Below, piece after piece: positions 35,748 to 43,347 of a stretch of 64,000 nucleotides of DNA. Below the pieces are notes generated by a model, which ran no database searches, had not been told where the DNA came from, and was given only the letters and a program-made list of their open reading frames with translations. The DNA is from Paenibacillus sedimenti (lineage in GTDB: Bacteria; Bacillota; Bacilli; Paenibacillales; NBRC-103111), in the NCBI RefSeq assembly GCF_014534655.1, contig NZ_JACVVD010000002.1, positions 434,001 through 498,000 on the forward strand, read 5' to 3'. Each line of letters opens with the position of its first letter. Within the stretch, counting starts at the first letter, position 1. A program made the translations under genes and the position numbers.

Positions 35748-36269
35748 TCAAACACCTCCTGGTTGTCTCGGCTGGGGCGTATACCGGTAGCCGGTTGAAG
35801 TTCGCTCAGTGCTTGAAGAAGCTTCTGTTGTCTCTCGTGACGGAGACCGTCCCGGATGGTGGCCCGTTCCAGGATTAACAGCGGCCGAGGCAGCGGCAGA
35901 AGCCGAGGCGGGAGCCGAGGCCGAAGGTTTATTCCCCTGCGTCTCGGTTGCTTTCTTCATCGCCGCATCCACGGCTCCTTGTTTGCCATCAGGCTTGGCG
36001 CCGAAATTGTTGCCCAGATTCAAAGAGCCGCTGAGCTCTTTAATATCAAGCTGATCTAACCGGAAGGTCAGATTCTCGAGCACAGGCTGATGAATGTGAA
36101 GCGTATCGATCCGGATTTCCGGGCGCTTTTCCGTCAGGCTGGCCAAATGTTCCTCCAGCTTTTTCAAACGTAATTCCAACTGTTGAACAGTAGTATTAGG
36201 TTCAGGAGCAGGATGCTGCGTTTGGGTCGCAGGGGAAACCGATCTATGTTTTTGAAACCATAATCCCAT
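35748..36269 (-). CDS. GerPC-like spore germination protein
   Basis: 173 residues. A coiled coil (residues 27-48, LELRLKKLEEHLASLTEK) is followed by IRIDTLHIHQPVLENLTFRLDQLDIKELSGSLNLG, the region shared with GerPC, and then an Ala/Ser/Pro/Gly-rich low-complexity tail of about 75 residues. In B. cereus gerPC is part of the gerP operon together with several GerPA/PF-type genes, and this locus has the same mix. The ribosome binding site is weak and the gene starts 6 bp after the preceding stop, so translation is probably coupled. Confidence 0.65.
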   Translation of the reverse strand: MGLWFQKHRSVSPATQTQHPAPEPNTTVQQLELRLKKLEEHLASLTEKRPEIRIDTLHIHQPVLENLTFRLDQLDIKELSGSLNLGNNFGAKPDGKQGAVDAAMKKATETQGNKPSASAPASASAAASAAVNPGTGHHPGRSPSRETTEASSSTERTSTGYRYTPQPRQPGGV

Positions 36270-36275
36270 CAGCGT

Positions 36276-36494
36276 TCAACTCTTTCGTTTGGGGTGTTCA
36301 ACATCATGGGTATCTTCGTCTAGGACAACGTGGGTACCGTCAGTAGCTGCATTATGCTCCCCGTTCAGCTCGCCAAGCCCCTGATTCCGTTTTAGCGTAT
36401 GATTTCTCCCGATGATCAGGTTTGTACCTTTATTCACGCTGGATGTCTCTGCGATGTCATCGATATGAATAGATTGGAAGTAGATGCGCACCAT
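36276..36494 (-). CDS. GerPA/GerPF-like spore germination protein (first gene of operon)
   Basis: 72 residues. IYFQSIHIDDIAETSSVNKGTN, KRNQGLGELNGEHN and LDEDTHDVE match the plan of the three paralogues in this locus. GGAGGGG is 6 nt before the ATG. Its position at the head of the minus-strand unit and the charged His/Lys tail (VEHPKRKS) distinguish it. Assignment to the GerP group is by pattern and context, not by strong identity. Confidence 0.6.
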   Translation of the reverse strand: MVRIYFQSIHIDDIAETSSVNKGTNLIIGRNHTLKRNQGLGELNGEHNAATDGTHVVLDEDTHDVEHPKRKS

Positions 36495-36564
36495 GTAAAT
36501 CCCCTCCGTATCTTTGTCGGTTCATTCTATGTATATGGGGACAACGAGCTATTCATTTCTTTTT

Positions 36565-36603
36565 TTGTAAACAAATAACGCTCAGCTGCGGAAGCTGAAC
36601 GTT
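36565..36603 (-). terminator. Terminator of the Hsp20 gene
   Basis: On the minus strand AACGTTCAGCT / AGCTGAGCGTT with a TCCGC loop, then ATTTGTTT; the stem overlaps the stop codon. Confidence 0.7.
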
Positions 36604-37045
36604 ACGTGAATTGAATCGGGATCACTTTCTCTCCGTCTACCGGAGCAAGCGGAATTCGAATGATTAGCAGACCGTTATGATAACGGGCATGCATCTGCTC
36701 GGTTACAGCTCTGCCAGGCAGACGAATCACTCGTTCAAAAGCGCCGAAAAACCGCTCTGCGAGCAGCATTTGTTGATCGAGCACCTGATAGGGACGAACA
36801 AGCGTCCCGCGCATAAGCAGGGACTGTTCGCTGAAAGAAAGCTGGATTTGTTCCGGTGACGATAATCCGGGAACTTCGGCCACAATGACGAGCTCCTGCG
36901 GGGTCTCATACATATCCACCCGGGGACCGGTGAGCGGGATAATACTGGCAATATCTTGCCAGAAATCAGGCCCCAGCACATCCCCGGCTTGTGCGTGAAG
37001 CCCTTTCCAGTCGGGCTTGGGTGTACGGTTGCCTTTCGGGTTCAA
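36602..37045 (-). CDS. Hsp20/alpha-crystallin-like protein
   Basis: 147 residues. The alpha-crystallin domain spans about 40-147: VDMYETPQELVIVAEVPGL, the beta-sandwich middle, RLPGRAVTEQMHARYHNGLLIIRIPL (GxLxIxxP-like). Small heat-shock proteins hold unfolding proteins; some Bacillus relatives (CotM, GerT) are spore-coat or germination proteins, which the neighbouring GerP-like genes and SASP favour here (inference). TTG start with AGGTG 7 nt upstream; no ATG is available in frame. Confidence 0.83.
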   Translation of the reverse strand: MNPKGNRTPKPDWKGLHAQAGDVLGPDFWQDIASIIPLTGPRVDMYETPQELVIVAEVPGLSSPEQIQLSFSEQSLLMRGTLVRPYQVLDQQMLLAERFFGAFERVIRLPGRAVTEQMHARYHNGLLIIRIPLAPVDGEKVIPIQFT

Positions 37046-37087
37046 CGGGCATCACCTGACTTCTGCTAAGTAGCGCTTAAAGAGGAT

Positions 37088-37331
37088 GTTTAAAACGTCC
37101 ACTTTGACCACATCAGACGTTAGTTTGATTGGCGAATAAACCTACCTCTTAAAGCGGTCTTACTACTTGGCTTGCTTCGATATAGGTTTATTCATAACGA
37201 TGTTGTTCAAGGAGTATTTCGGCATTGAATCTTGAACGAAACCCGGGAAGTCCGGTACTCACATCTCGCTCCGTTCCTCCTTCTCCGGATTTCGTCCAAC
37301 CTTCTCGGTTCTGAAAGCGAACTTTTTAAAC
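37088..37331. repeat. Folded interspersed repeat with terminal inverted repeats, copy 1
   Basis: 244 bp with near-inverted ends: left GTTTAAAACGTCCACTTTG, right complement GTTTAAAAAGTTCGCTTTC. Inside are stems ATCAGAC/GTTTGAT and GAATAAACCTA/TAGGTTTATTC (perfect 11 bp), and ACGAAACCCGG/CCGGATTTCGT. The second copy at 54416-54694 keeps these pairings with sequence differences. No ORF of note inside. It lies between the Hsp20 and SASP genes. Confidence 0.75.
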
Positions 37332-37371
37332 TCTTACTATAAGGGCTTGCTACTAGCATATGTGAACCCGC

Positions 37372-37395
37372 GGCGGAATATGGCACCCTTCCGCC
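37372..37395 (-). terminator. Hairpin after the SASP gene
   Basis: GGCGGAA / TTCCGCC stem 10 bp beyond the stop codon. There is no T-tract, so termination is uncertain. Confidence 0.35.
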
Positions 37396-37404
37396 GTCCA
37401 ATCG

Positions 37405-37698
37405 CTATCGCTGCGGAGGCCGCTGCTCCGCAAGCTGCTGCTGCGCCATGCGCACGAGCTCGCGCACCATGGCGCCGCCAATCGGACCGCCGATCTTGCC
37501 GGCGTCCTCGGCGCGCAACTGCCCGTTGTAACCGGGCTGCAGCGGTACACCCAGAGTGCGGGCTACTTCGTACTTCACCAGATCGGGACGATCGGGGTTG
37601 ACGTTGTAGCCCTGGGCTTTCATCACTTGGGCCTTGAGCTGTCCCAGGCCGTGTTCGGAACCAGGAACGATCGCTCGGTTGCTTCTTCTTCGAGCCAT
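37405..37698 (-). CDS. Alpha/beta-type small acid-soluble spore protein
   Basis: 97 residues. Coats and protects spore DNA. Both family signatures are present: the GPR cleavage region shifted to GSEHGLGQLKAQVM, and VKYEVARTLGVPLQPGYNGQLRAEDAGKIGGPIGGAMVRELV. The N-terminus is unusually basic (MARRRSNRAIVPGSEHG) and the C-terminus Gln/Pro-rich. Longer than the usual 65-75 residues. AGGTGAT precedes the ATG. Supports assignment of the host as a spore former. Confidence 0.95.
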   Translation of the reverse strand: MARRRSNRAIVPGSEHGLGQLKAQVMKAQGYNVNPDRPDLVKYEVARTLGVPLQPGYNGQLRAEDAGKIGGPIGGAMVRELVRMAQQQLAEQRPPQR

Positions 37699-37728
37699 TA
37701 GGCATCACCTCTGATGGTTGGGATGTGG

Positions 37729-39156
37729 TTAGGATGCCCTGTCTCGAACAAATTTAACAACCTGATGGATGGCCCATACCAAAGATGCTGTAAACATCAA
37801 GTCGAAGCAGACATTAAACAGAAACAGATGCTTCTCCATGTCCGCCTCGCCGTCCCCGATCAGCGGAACAAGAAAGGCGATCGCGCCTATTGCGCCCACA
37901 GATATGAACACTTCATAAGACGCACGCCGATGCCGGGCAGGCTCGGCAGAATACAGCGCGAGCACAACAGTGTAATACAAAACCCAAAACCCAATCAAAA
38001 ACCAGATCGAATGGGGCAGCAGATTCCTTTTCAGCTCGCTCCATAAGTTAAAGGAGTTGTAGATGGCGCCGGGCTCGAAGCCCGCGGCTTTTTCACGGTT
38101 ACCCAGATAAGCAATATGGATCGTCATTGCGTGCTGCGCTGTAACTTGCAGCTTATCCCAATATCTGGACGGATGACTCAAGTAGAAGCGCGCTATTTTC
38201 CCATGACTGATATGCGGATAGAACGATTGCTTGAGCTCGGCGCTTTGCTGAGGGATCGGGGTGTCCGGCATAAAATAGTTCGTGCCCGCAAGTATGGCGA
38301 GCTTCTGATCTAATCCCAACGCAAGCAGATCTTTCTCAGGGCTTGGTGAATTCTTCAAGATGCCATAGAAGACGGACTGATATTGATTAATCATTCGGAG
38401 TTCTCTGGGCGCAGTTACATAGATGGCAGTAGAAACCAACACTAATAATGCGATCAGCGCTGCGCCCGTCCGTTTCCACGATTTCCGGTTCGATAAGGGT
38501 AAAAAACGCAGGGATAGCAGCGCCAGAATAATGCCTGCGGGGGCGTTTTGAATCTTGGAAGCAGCCATAAAGATGGCACTAACCATAAAAAAGACGAACC
38601 ATGCGGTTCGCGGTTGTTTGATCTCGGTCAAACGAAGGGCGGCGGCCAGCGTCAATAGCAAAAAAATGAACGCCATAGGCTCTCCGAAGAAAGAGTTGAA
38701 ATAAGCGGTATAACCTACATCGAAAAAGATCACGAGAAAGATCATGCTAAAGCTGTATTTGACAGCTCTTGATGAGGTAAGTATTTTCAACTGCAGCAAG
38801 CATGCAAACGCGACAAGCAGCAGAATGCTATACATAGCGCCTAGGAATCGGATGTCGAACAGCTGCCAGTTATAAAGCCGGCCTAAGAGAGTTGCAAGGA
38901 AAACGACGATGACTTCCGAGGAAATATATCCGCCAATACCTGGTGCGCTCATTGCGAACTGCTTATGAGTAAAGGCGAAGTATTTTTCTTGAAAAGGTTC
39001 AGTCGGATCCAAATAACTCAATCCCACCGAGCCCATGATACGCAAAAAATCGCCGTTATCCGCCATGCCAAGGATGGGCCCCACAAGCAGCAGAAAGCCC
39101 AAAACTCCTGCTCCGGCAAGCAGCGCAAGTGTGTCCCATTTGATTAGCTTACTCAT
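37729..39156 (-). CDS. Polytopic membrane protein, probable GT-C-like glycosyltransferase
   Basis: 475 residues with about 10-11 membrane segments. The first extracytoplasmic loop (ILGMADNGDFLRIMGSVGL) is rich in Asp and resembles the acidic loop of GT-C enzymes and WsfD-like glycan hexose transferases. It lies downstream of GtrA and a GT2 in the same direction, an arrangement like B. subtilis csbB-gtcA-yfhO, where the GT-C member transfers sugar from undecaprenyl phosphate to a wall polymer. ATG 39156 has AGAGGAG 5-7 nt upstream. The acceptor is unknown. Confidence 0.75.
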   Translation of the reverse strand: MSKLIKWDTLALLAGAGVLGFLLLVGPILGMADNGDFLRIMGSVGLSYLDPTEPFQEKYFAFTHKQFAMSAPGIGGYISSEVIVVFLATLLGRLYNWQLFDIRFLGAMYSILLLVAFACLLQLKILTSSRAVKYSFSMIFLVIFFDVGYTAYFNSFFGEPMAFIFLLLTLAAALRLTEIKQPRTAWFVFFMVSAIFMAASKIQNAPAGIILALLSLRFLPLSNRKSWKRTGAALIALLVLVSTAIYVTAPRELRMINQYQSVFYGILKNSPSPEKDLLALGLDQKLAILAGTNYFMPDTPIPQQSAELKQSFYPHISHGKIARFYLSHPSRYWDKLQVTAQHAMTIHIAYLGNREKAAGFEPGAIYNSFNLWSELKRNLLPHSIWFLIGFWVLYYTVVLALYSAEPARHRRASYEVFISVGAIGAIAFLVPLIGDGEADMEKHLFLFNVCFDLMFTASLVWAIHQVVKFVRDRAS

Positions 39157-39196
39157 GTTTAGCTCCTCTTCAGCTGCCAGTCCATGCCACGCGTTC

Positions 39197-39616
39197 CTAT
39201 CGTCGAAACGTAAAATATTTATGTCCCAGGTAATTACCAATCATGTAAATACCATTTCCCGCCAAAATAGCCGCATTATGCAGCCAATAGGTATGTAAAG
39301 ATGGAATTAAAGATGAAATGATATCGGCCAACTGCCAGCTTACCCCATACGAAATCCCGTAACAACTCAGAATGACTAGAGCGAACTTCCACCAGCTGCT
39401 CCGAATACTAGCCTGAGATCGAAACGTAAATGTACGATTTAACATGAAACTGACGATAGCGCCAACGGTATTACCCAGAAAAGTGGACATCCAGTAATTA
39501 AGATACAGCAGGTTAAATAAAGCGAAGCTGGTTGTGAGTCCGACTAACGTATTGAACAAGCCGACGAGGAGAAAACGGGCAAAACTGCCTGTTGCCCAGA
39601 CTTTTAATTGACCCAT
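39197..39616 (-). CDS. GtrA-family membrane protein (sugar-lipid flippase)
   Basis: 139 residues, four membrane segments: FLLVGLFNTLVGLTTSFALF, STFLGNTVGAIVSFMLNRTFTFRS (the GtrA hallmark NRxFTF), LVILSCYGISYGVSW and GNGIYMIGNYLGHKYFTFRR. GtrA/GtcA proteins are thought to flip undecaprenyl-phosphate-linked sugar made by a GT2 partner. Its start overlaps the last 13 bp of the GT2 gene, so the two are translationally coupled. Confidence 0.92.
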   Translation of the reverse strand: MGQLKVWATGSFARFLLVGLFNTLVGLTTSFALFNLLYLNYWMSTFLGNTVGAIVSFMLNRTFTFRSQASIRSSWWKFALVILSCYGISYGVSWQLADIISSLIPSLHTYWLHNAAILAGNGIYMIGNYLGHKYFTFRR

Positions 39617-40605
39617 GTCGGTTTGGCGGAAGGGACGGATGCAAGCTCCCGTTGATCCGCAATCACTTCTTTTTCAATCACGTAGAGTGGACGGCGCTTC
39701 ACTTCTTTATATATTTTCCCAATATATTCCCCGATTAAACCTAACGCGAGCAGTTGAACACCCCCGATGAACCAGACGGAGAGAATGAGCGATGTCCAAC
39801 CGGTAACCGTGGCACCCATGATTTTGCCGATAATCGCATACAGCCCGGCAACAACGCTCAATGCAAACAAGACGAATCCCATGCTTGTGACGAAGCGGAT
39901 CGGCGTAACACTGAAAGACGTGATGCCGTCAAAAGCGAATGCGAGCATTTTTTTGAGCGGATATTTGGATTCGCCTGCGAAACGCTCTTTACGGTCATAA
40001 AACACTTTGGTCGACGGGAATCCGAGCAGAGGCACCATGCCTCGCAGAAAGAGATTGACCTCCTGGAACTTCTCCAGCTCGTCCAGCGTGCGGCGGCTCA
40101 TTAAGCGAAAATCCGCATGATTATAATGAATGTTGACCCCCATCGAAGTCATCAGCTTGTAAAAGCCTTGGGCCGTCGCCCGTTTGAAGAACGTATCCGC
40201 GGTACGATCTTGTCTGACTCCATATACGACGTCGTAGCCTTCGTGAAATTTCACGATGAACTCGCGAATGGCTGCAAGGTCATCCTGCAAATCGGCATCG
40301 ATGGATACGACGCAGTCGGAGTAAGATTTGGCTCTCATCAGCCCTGCTAGCAGCGCGCTCTGGTGCCCGGCATTTTTGGCGAGCTTCAGGCCGGTTACAT
40401 ATGAATTGGAAGCGTGAAATCGCTCGATAAGCTCCCATGTCGCATCTTTGCTGCCGTCATCCACCAGCAGCATCGTACTGGCGCTCGAAATGAGATTGTC
40501 CTGTATGAAGGCATCCAGCACACCGCTAAGCTGGAATACCGTTTCCGGCAAAACTTCTTCCTCGTTGTAACAAGGGACCACAATGGTCAAAACGGGTGTA
40601 GCCAC
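39604..40605 (-). CDS. GT2 undecaprenyl-phosphate glycosyltransferase (GtrB/CsbB type)
   Basis: 333 residues. LTIVVPCYNEEEVLPETV (GT-A start), LLVDDGSKDATWE, VVSIDADLQDD (DXD-like), DVVYGVRQDRTAD, HYNHADFRLMSRR and two C-terminal membrane segments with LGLIGEYIGKIYKEVKRRPLYVIE. This set defines the polyprenyl-phosphate hexose transferases (GtrB, YkoT, CsbB). Start is uncertain: GTG 40605 (GGAG 11 nt upstream) fits family N-termini, whereas ATG 40641 lacks a ribosome binding site. It heads the GT2-GtrA-GT-C cassette. Confidence 0.9.
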   Translation of the reverse strand: MATPVLTIVVPCYNEEEVLPETVFQLSGVLDAFIQDNLISSASTMLLVDDGSKDATWELIERFHASNSYVTGLKLAKNAGHQSALLAGLMRAKSYSDCVVSIDADLQDDLAAIREFIVKFHEGYDVVYGVRQDRTADTFFKRATAQGFYKLMTSMGVNIHYNHADFRLMSRRTLDELEKFQEVNLFLRGMVPLLGFPSTKVFYDRKERFAGESKYPLKKMLAFAFDGITSFSVTPIRFVTSMGFVLFALSVVAGLYAIIGKIMGATVTGWTSLILSVWFIGGVQLLALGLIGEYIGKIYKEVKRRPLYVIEKEVIADQRELASVPSAKPTWVN

Positions 40606-40762
40606 GATTGCTTCGTCTCCATCCTCAATAGGTAATAACATGCAATGATCGTACAAGCAACATTATAGCTTAAAGTCATTGCAAAATTAATACATAGCTT
40701 GTCCGAATCTCCCGGGAGGCAAGCGGCCGGAACGGAAATCATCGTCCCAGCCGCTTTTTACA

Positions 40763-40867
40763 TTACCAACCGAATCCGAAAGTGCTCAATACGATAACCA
40801 AGAGGATGTATAAAACGAGGACTACAGCTGTGCTAGTGTAACCAACACCAACAGTTCCACAACTCAT
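40763..40867 (-). CDS. YjcZ-family sporulation miniprotein
   Basis: 34 residues, too short for usual ORF calling. N-terminus MSCGTVGVGYTS followed by one hydrophobic helix (AVVLVLYILLVIVLSTFG) and a Trp C-terminus, the layout of YjcZ/sporulation transmembrane miniproteins (Gly/Tyr-rich head, one helix). GGGAGGG is 6 nt before the ATG. Stop TAA at 40763-40765. A hairpin at 40721-40756 lies downstream, but its T-tract is on the plus strand. Confidence 0.78.
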   Translation of the reverse strand: MSCGTVGVGYTSTAVVLVLYILLVIVLSTFGFGW

Positions 40868-40983
40868 GTTAATCCCTCCCTTCACAAAACACTATATGTC
40901 ACTCATCTAGTCGGAGTATGGATGTATGCCCTGTTTGAATAAATAAATTGGTAAACGTGTCAAACATGAAGTTTCCTGCAAAA

Positions 40984-41020
40984 CAAAAAACCGCACGCCA
41001 TGCTGTACATGGTATACGGA
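40984..41020 (-). terminator. Terminator of the small ArsR gene
   Basis: On the minus strand CCGTATACCATG / CATGGCGTGCGG (three wobble pairs) followed by six T residues. Confidence 0.75.
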
Positions 41021-41025
41021 AGTTA

Positions 41026-41331
41026 TTAGGTATTGACTAAAGGCAAGATGGAATCCAGCAATCCTGGAAATCTGGCTTGAAGATCTTCCCTGCGCAGGGT
41101 TGTAAACCGCTGTGTGCCTTCAATACGTGTATGAATCAACCCTGATTCGCGAAGCACCTTAAGGTGATGAGAGAGGGTGGATTTAGGTATGTTTAATTCG
41201 ATTGCGCCGCAACACAGTTCACCCTGTTCAGCTAATATTTTAACTGCTTTAAGCCTGATATCGTCACTTAATGCATGTAAAATAGAGGATAATTCAATAT
41301 CATTCCTAGCAGGATGGTAGAGAGGTCTCAT
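41026..41331 (-). CDS. ArsR-family winged-helix regulator
   Basis: 101 residues. IELSSILHALSDDIRLKAVKILAEQGELCCGAIELNIPKSTLSHHLKVLRESGLIHTR is a canonical ArsR/SmtB-type HTH, with SHHLKVL as recognition helix. There are adjacent Cys residues (LCCGA) but no complete metal-site motif (no ELCVCD), so the effector is not predictable. ATG 41331 has AGGTGA 9 nt upstream. The divergent neighbour is the AraC/VOC deletion scar. Confidence 0.88.
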   Translation of the reverse strand: MRPLYHPARNDIELSSILHALSDDIRLKAVKILAEQGELCCGAIELNIPKSTLSHHLKVLRESGLIHTRIEGTQRFTTLRREDLQARFPGLLDSILPLVNT

Positions 41332-41482
41332 TGTAGGCAATCACCTGCCTATTATAATGTAATTCTTACAGGTAACTATATCATATTTTACGGTTGGATG
41401 AAACGAATGGAGAAGTGGTGACAATGGAGAGTATAATGGCGTCATGCAGGTTTACTTCTAAGCGGTTGGAGGAAATAAATTC

Positions 41483-41911
41483 ATGCGTTATGAGGAACGT
41501 CAGCCAGGTGAACAACTGAAGCGATATATCAAATGCTTCTGGCATTTGGAGCGGCATTCGAGCGTATCAGTTTGGAGCTGGTCGGCATGTCCCCTAAGCA
41601 ATTAAACACCGTATCCAGAGAAAGTCGGATTTACTGTGGTTCTTGAGACACAGATGGCTCCGGGAGCTTTCTGGTTAGAAGTGGCCCCGCCGGGAGCGGA
41701 ATCCGCACTTGTCATTTATCCGAAAAGCATGATGAAGAACTATGAAGAGCTCAAGCCGTCAATTGTTTTCGTATGCGAAGATATTCAAAGCACGTATGAT
41801 ACGATGAAGGCTAATGGCGTTGAGTTTGAAGGGGAATTGTCCAAGATGCAGTGGGGTACCTTTGCTACGTTCAAGGATGAGGACGGCAATACGTTTCTTT
41901 TAAAAGGATAA
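41483..41911 (+). pseudogene. Deletion scar joining AraC-regulator and VOC/glyoxalase fragments
   Basis: Three fragments lie head to tail. From ATG 41483 (GGAGGA upstream) the frame reads MRYEERQPGEQLKRYIKCFWHLE, the start of an AraC-family regulator, and stops at 41605. About bases 41570-41630 in another frame read LELVGMSPKQLNTVSRES, a degraded AraC C-terminal HTH piece. From about 41624 a third frame reads VGFTVVLETQMAPGAFWLEVAPPG to LLKG at 41911, a VOC protein missing its first 20-25 residues, including the first metal ligand. Neither protein can be functional as encoded. Confidence 0.75.
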
Positions 41912-41921
41912 GGCATAATGA

Positions 41922-41966
41922 GAAAACCTGTCTACGCCGGCATGAGGCAGGCAGGTTTTATTCTTT
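41922..41966. terminator. Bidirectional terminator
   Basis: AAAACCTG ... CAGGTTTT stem with a GGCAGG extension; T-rich on both strands, between the VOC remnant and the convergent DUF2087 regulator gene. Confidence 0.75.
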
Positions 41967-41967
41967 A

Positions 41968-42570
41968 CTACGATAAGGTCTCCCATTTCGCCCACATCTC
42001 CTGTGGATTCAGCTCATAGATTTCGTTTTCACGAAACATGAATTGATGCATGATAAATTCCCGGCGAATCGTTGCGAAATCGGGATGGTATTGCTGAATG
42101 AACGCGTTCAGTTCTTTTTCCGTATACTTGCGGCCTTTCTCCAACTTGGATACCAGGTAGTTCAGCACGATCAGTTTTTTCTTGAGCTGTGAAGGGATGT
42201 GCTTTAAATCGCCTTCTGCTGTGAAAAAGTTTTTGATCACCGAGTCCTTTAGACTCTTGTCTTTATCGTTCAAAATCATAGGGACTGTACCTCCTTTGTT
42301 TTTGTAAATGAGATCCAGCGTTGCCTGGGCGCTGTTTCGGATGAAATAGTCATACAGCGAGAAGTAGATCGTATTCTTGTCTCTACGCTCGTTGATTAAG
42401 CTGGCCTCCCGCAGCTTGGCGGCATGATGGGTGATGGTAGCCGGCGTAACGCCGAGCTTTTCTGCAAGAACTTGCCCGTTAAGCTCACCATCTGCGAGCA
42501 GGATTAGCATTTTGACTCGCGTGGGGTCTGCGAGTGCTTTGTGGTAGCTGACGATTTTATCTAACTGCAA
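41968..42570 (-). CDS. ArsR-type HTH regulator with DUF2087 domain
   Basis: 200 residues. Residues 1-75 are a winged helix (YHKALADPTRVKMLILLADGELNGQVLAEKLGVTPATITHHAAKLREASLI). Residues 120-200 are DUF2087 (LKHIPSQLKKKLIVLNYLVSKLEKGRKYTEKELNAFIQQYHPDFATIRREFI), a small domain often fused to such HTHs. TTG 42570 is preferred, with AGGTG 6 nt upstream; a GTG three codons earlier overlaps that site. AT-rich inverted repeats just upstream are its probable operator. Confidence 0.85.
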   Translation of the reverse strand: MQLDKIVSYHKALADPTRVKMLILLADGELNGQVLAEKLGVTPATITHHAAKLREASLINERRDKNTIYFSLYDYFIRNSAQATLDLIYKNKGGTVPMILNDKDKSLKDSVIKNFFTAEGDLKHIPSQLKKKLIVLNYLVSKLEKGRKYTEKELNAFIQQYHPDFATIRREFIMHQFMFRENEIYELNPQEMWAKWETLS

Positions 42571-42590
42571 GGGGAGCACCTGCCTTCTGA

Positions 42591-42612
42591 TTAGATGAAT
42601 ATCTAATTAGAT
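42591..42612. promoter_or_regulatory. Operator candidate of the DUF2087 regulator
   Basis: TTAGAT-GAAT-ATCTAA (42591-42606) overlaps the 12-bp palindrome ATCTAATTAGAT (42601-42612); a further AAATTAGAT follows at 42620-42628. It lies between two divergent genes, 21 bp from the regulator start. Confidence 0.5.
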
Positions 42613-42706
42613 AATAATTAAATTAGATGAAAGTGTCAATCTTTCACTTGTTGATGTAAAATAGTTACTATTCAAACCGTTTGTCATAAAGGGGAATTTA
42701 ACCATT

Positions 42707-43345
42707 ATGCGTGTACTTATCATGACGGCTGTGGAAGCTGAGAGTGAGGCTGTCCTTCGCGGACTTGGCGGTGACAGTCGATTTGTTGTCGGATTGGCGG
42801 GCGTTGGCATCGTAGAGGCTGCGATTAGCGCTGCAACCGCTTTGGCAGCAGCCGAGTATGACTTGGTTGTCAGCGCAGGCATCGCTGGAGGCTTCGCGGG
42901 GCGCGCTGAGGTAGGCTCGATCGTCGTCGCCAGCGAGATCGTAGCCGCTGACCTCGGTGTGCAGACGCTGGACGGCTTCAGCAATCTGGACGAGCTGGGG
43001 TTCGGCACGAACCGTGTAGAGGTCAATGCCGATACGGCAGCCCGCGTGACGGCGGCGCTGCAAGCCGCGGGACTGGCAGCGCAAGCGGGACCCGTGCTCA
43101 CGGTCGCGATGGCGACGGGCACGGCGGCTACGGCTGCGGAGCTGGCTGCGCGCGTGCCGGGAGCGGCGGCCGAAGCGATGGAGGGCTTCGGCATCGCATC
43201 GGCTGCACGGCGGCGCGGTGTGCCGGTTCTCGAGATCCGCACGATCTCGAACGCGGTCGGTCCTCGCGACCGGGACGCATGGCGGATCGGTGATGCTTTG
43301 AAAGCTTTACAAGCAGCAAGTTCAGTCTTAGCGGAGGTTCTATAA
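42707..43345 (+). CDS. mqnB: Futalosine hydrolase
   Basis: 212 residues, nucleoside-phosphorylase-like fold. Removes adenine or hypoxanthine from (aminodeoxy)futalosine in the alternative menaquinone pathway. Landmarks: VGLAGVGIVEAAISAATAL, LVVSAGIAGGFAG, GSIVVASEIVAADLGVQT, EAMEGFGIASAARRRGVPVLEIRTISNAVGPRDRDAW. The sequence is Ala-rich and the gene more GC-rich than most of the window. The next pathway gene, mqnD, begins 2 bp after its stop. The other pathway genes (mqnA, mqnC, mqnE) are not in the window. Confidence 0.93.
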   Translation: MRVLIMTAVEAESEAVLRGLGGDSRFVVGLAGVGIVEAAISAATALAAAEYDLVVSAGIAGGFAGRAEVGSIVVASEIVAADLGVQTLDGFSNLDELGFGTNRVEVNADTAARVTAALQAAGLAAQAGPVLTVAMATGTAATAAELAARVPGAAAEAMEGFGIASAARRRGVPVLEIRTISNAVGPRDRDAWRIGDALKALQAASSVLAEVL

Positions 43346-43347
43346 AT

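Noticed and set aside
37337..37708. 123-codon minus-strand ORF overlapping the SASP gene
   Set aside because: Arg/Ala-rich frame-shifted shadow of the SASP.
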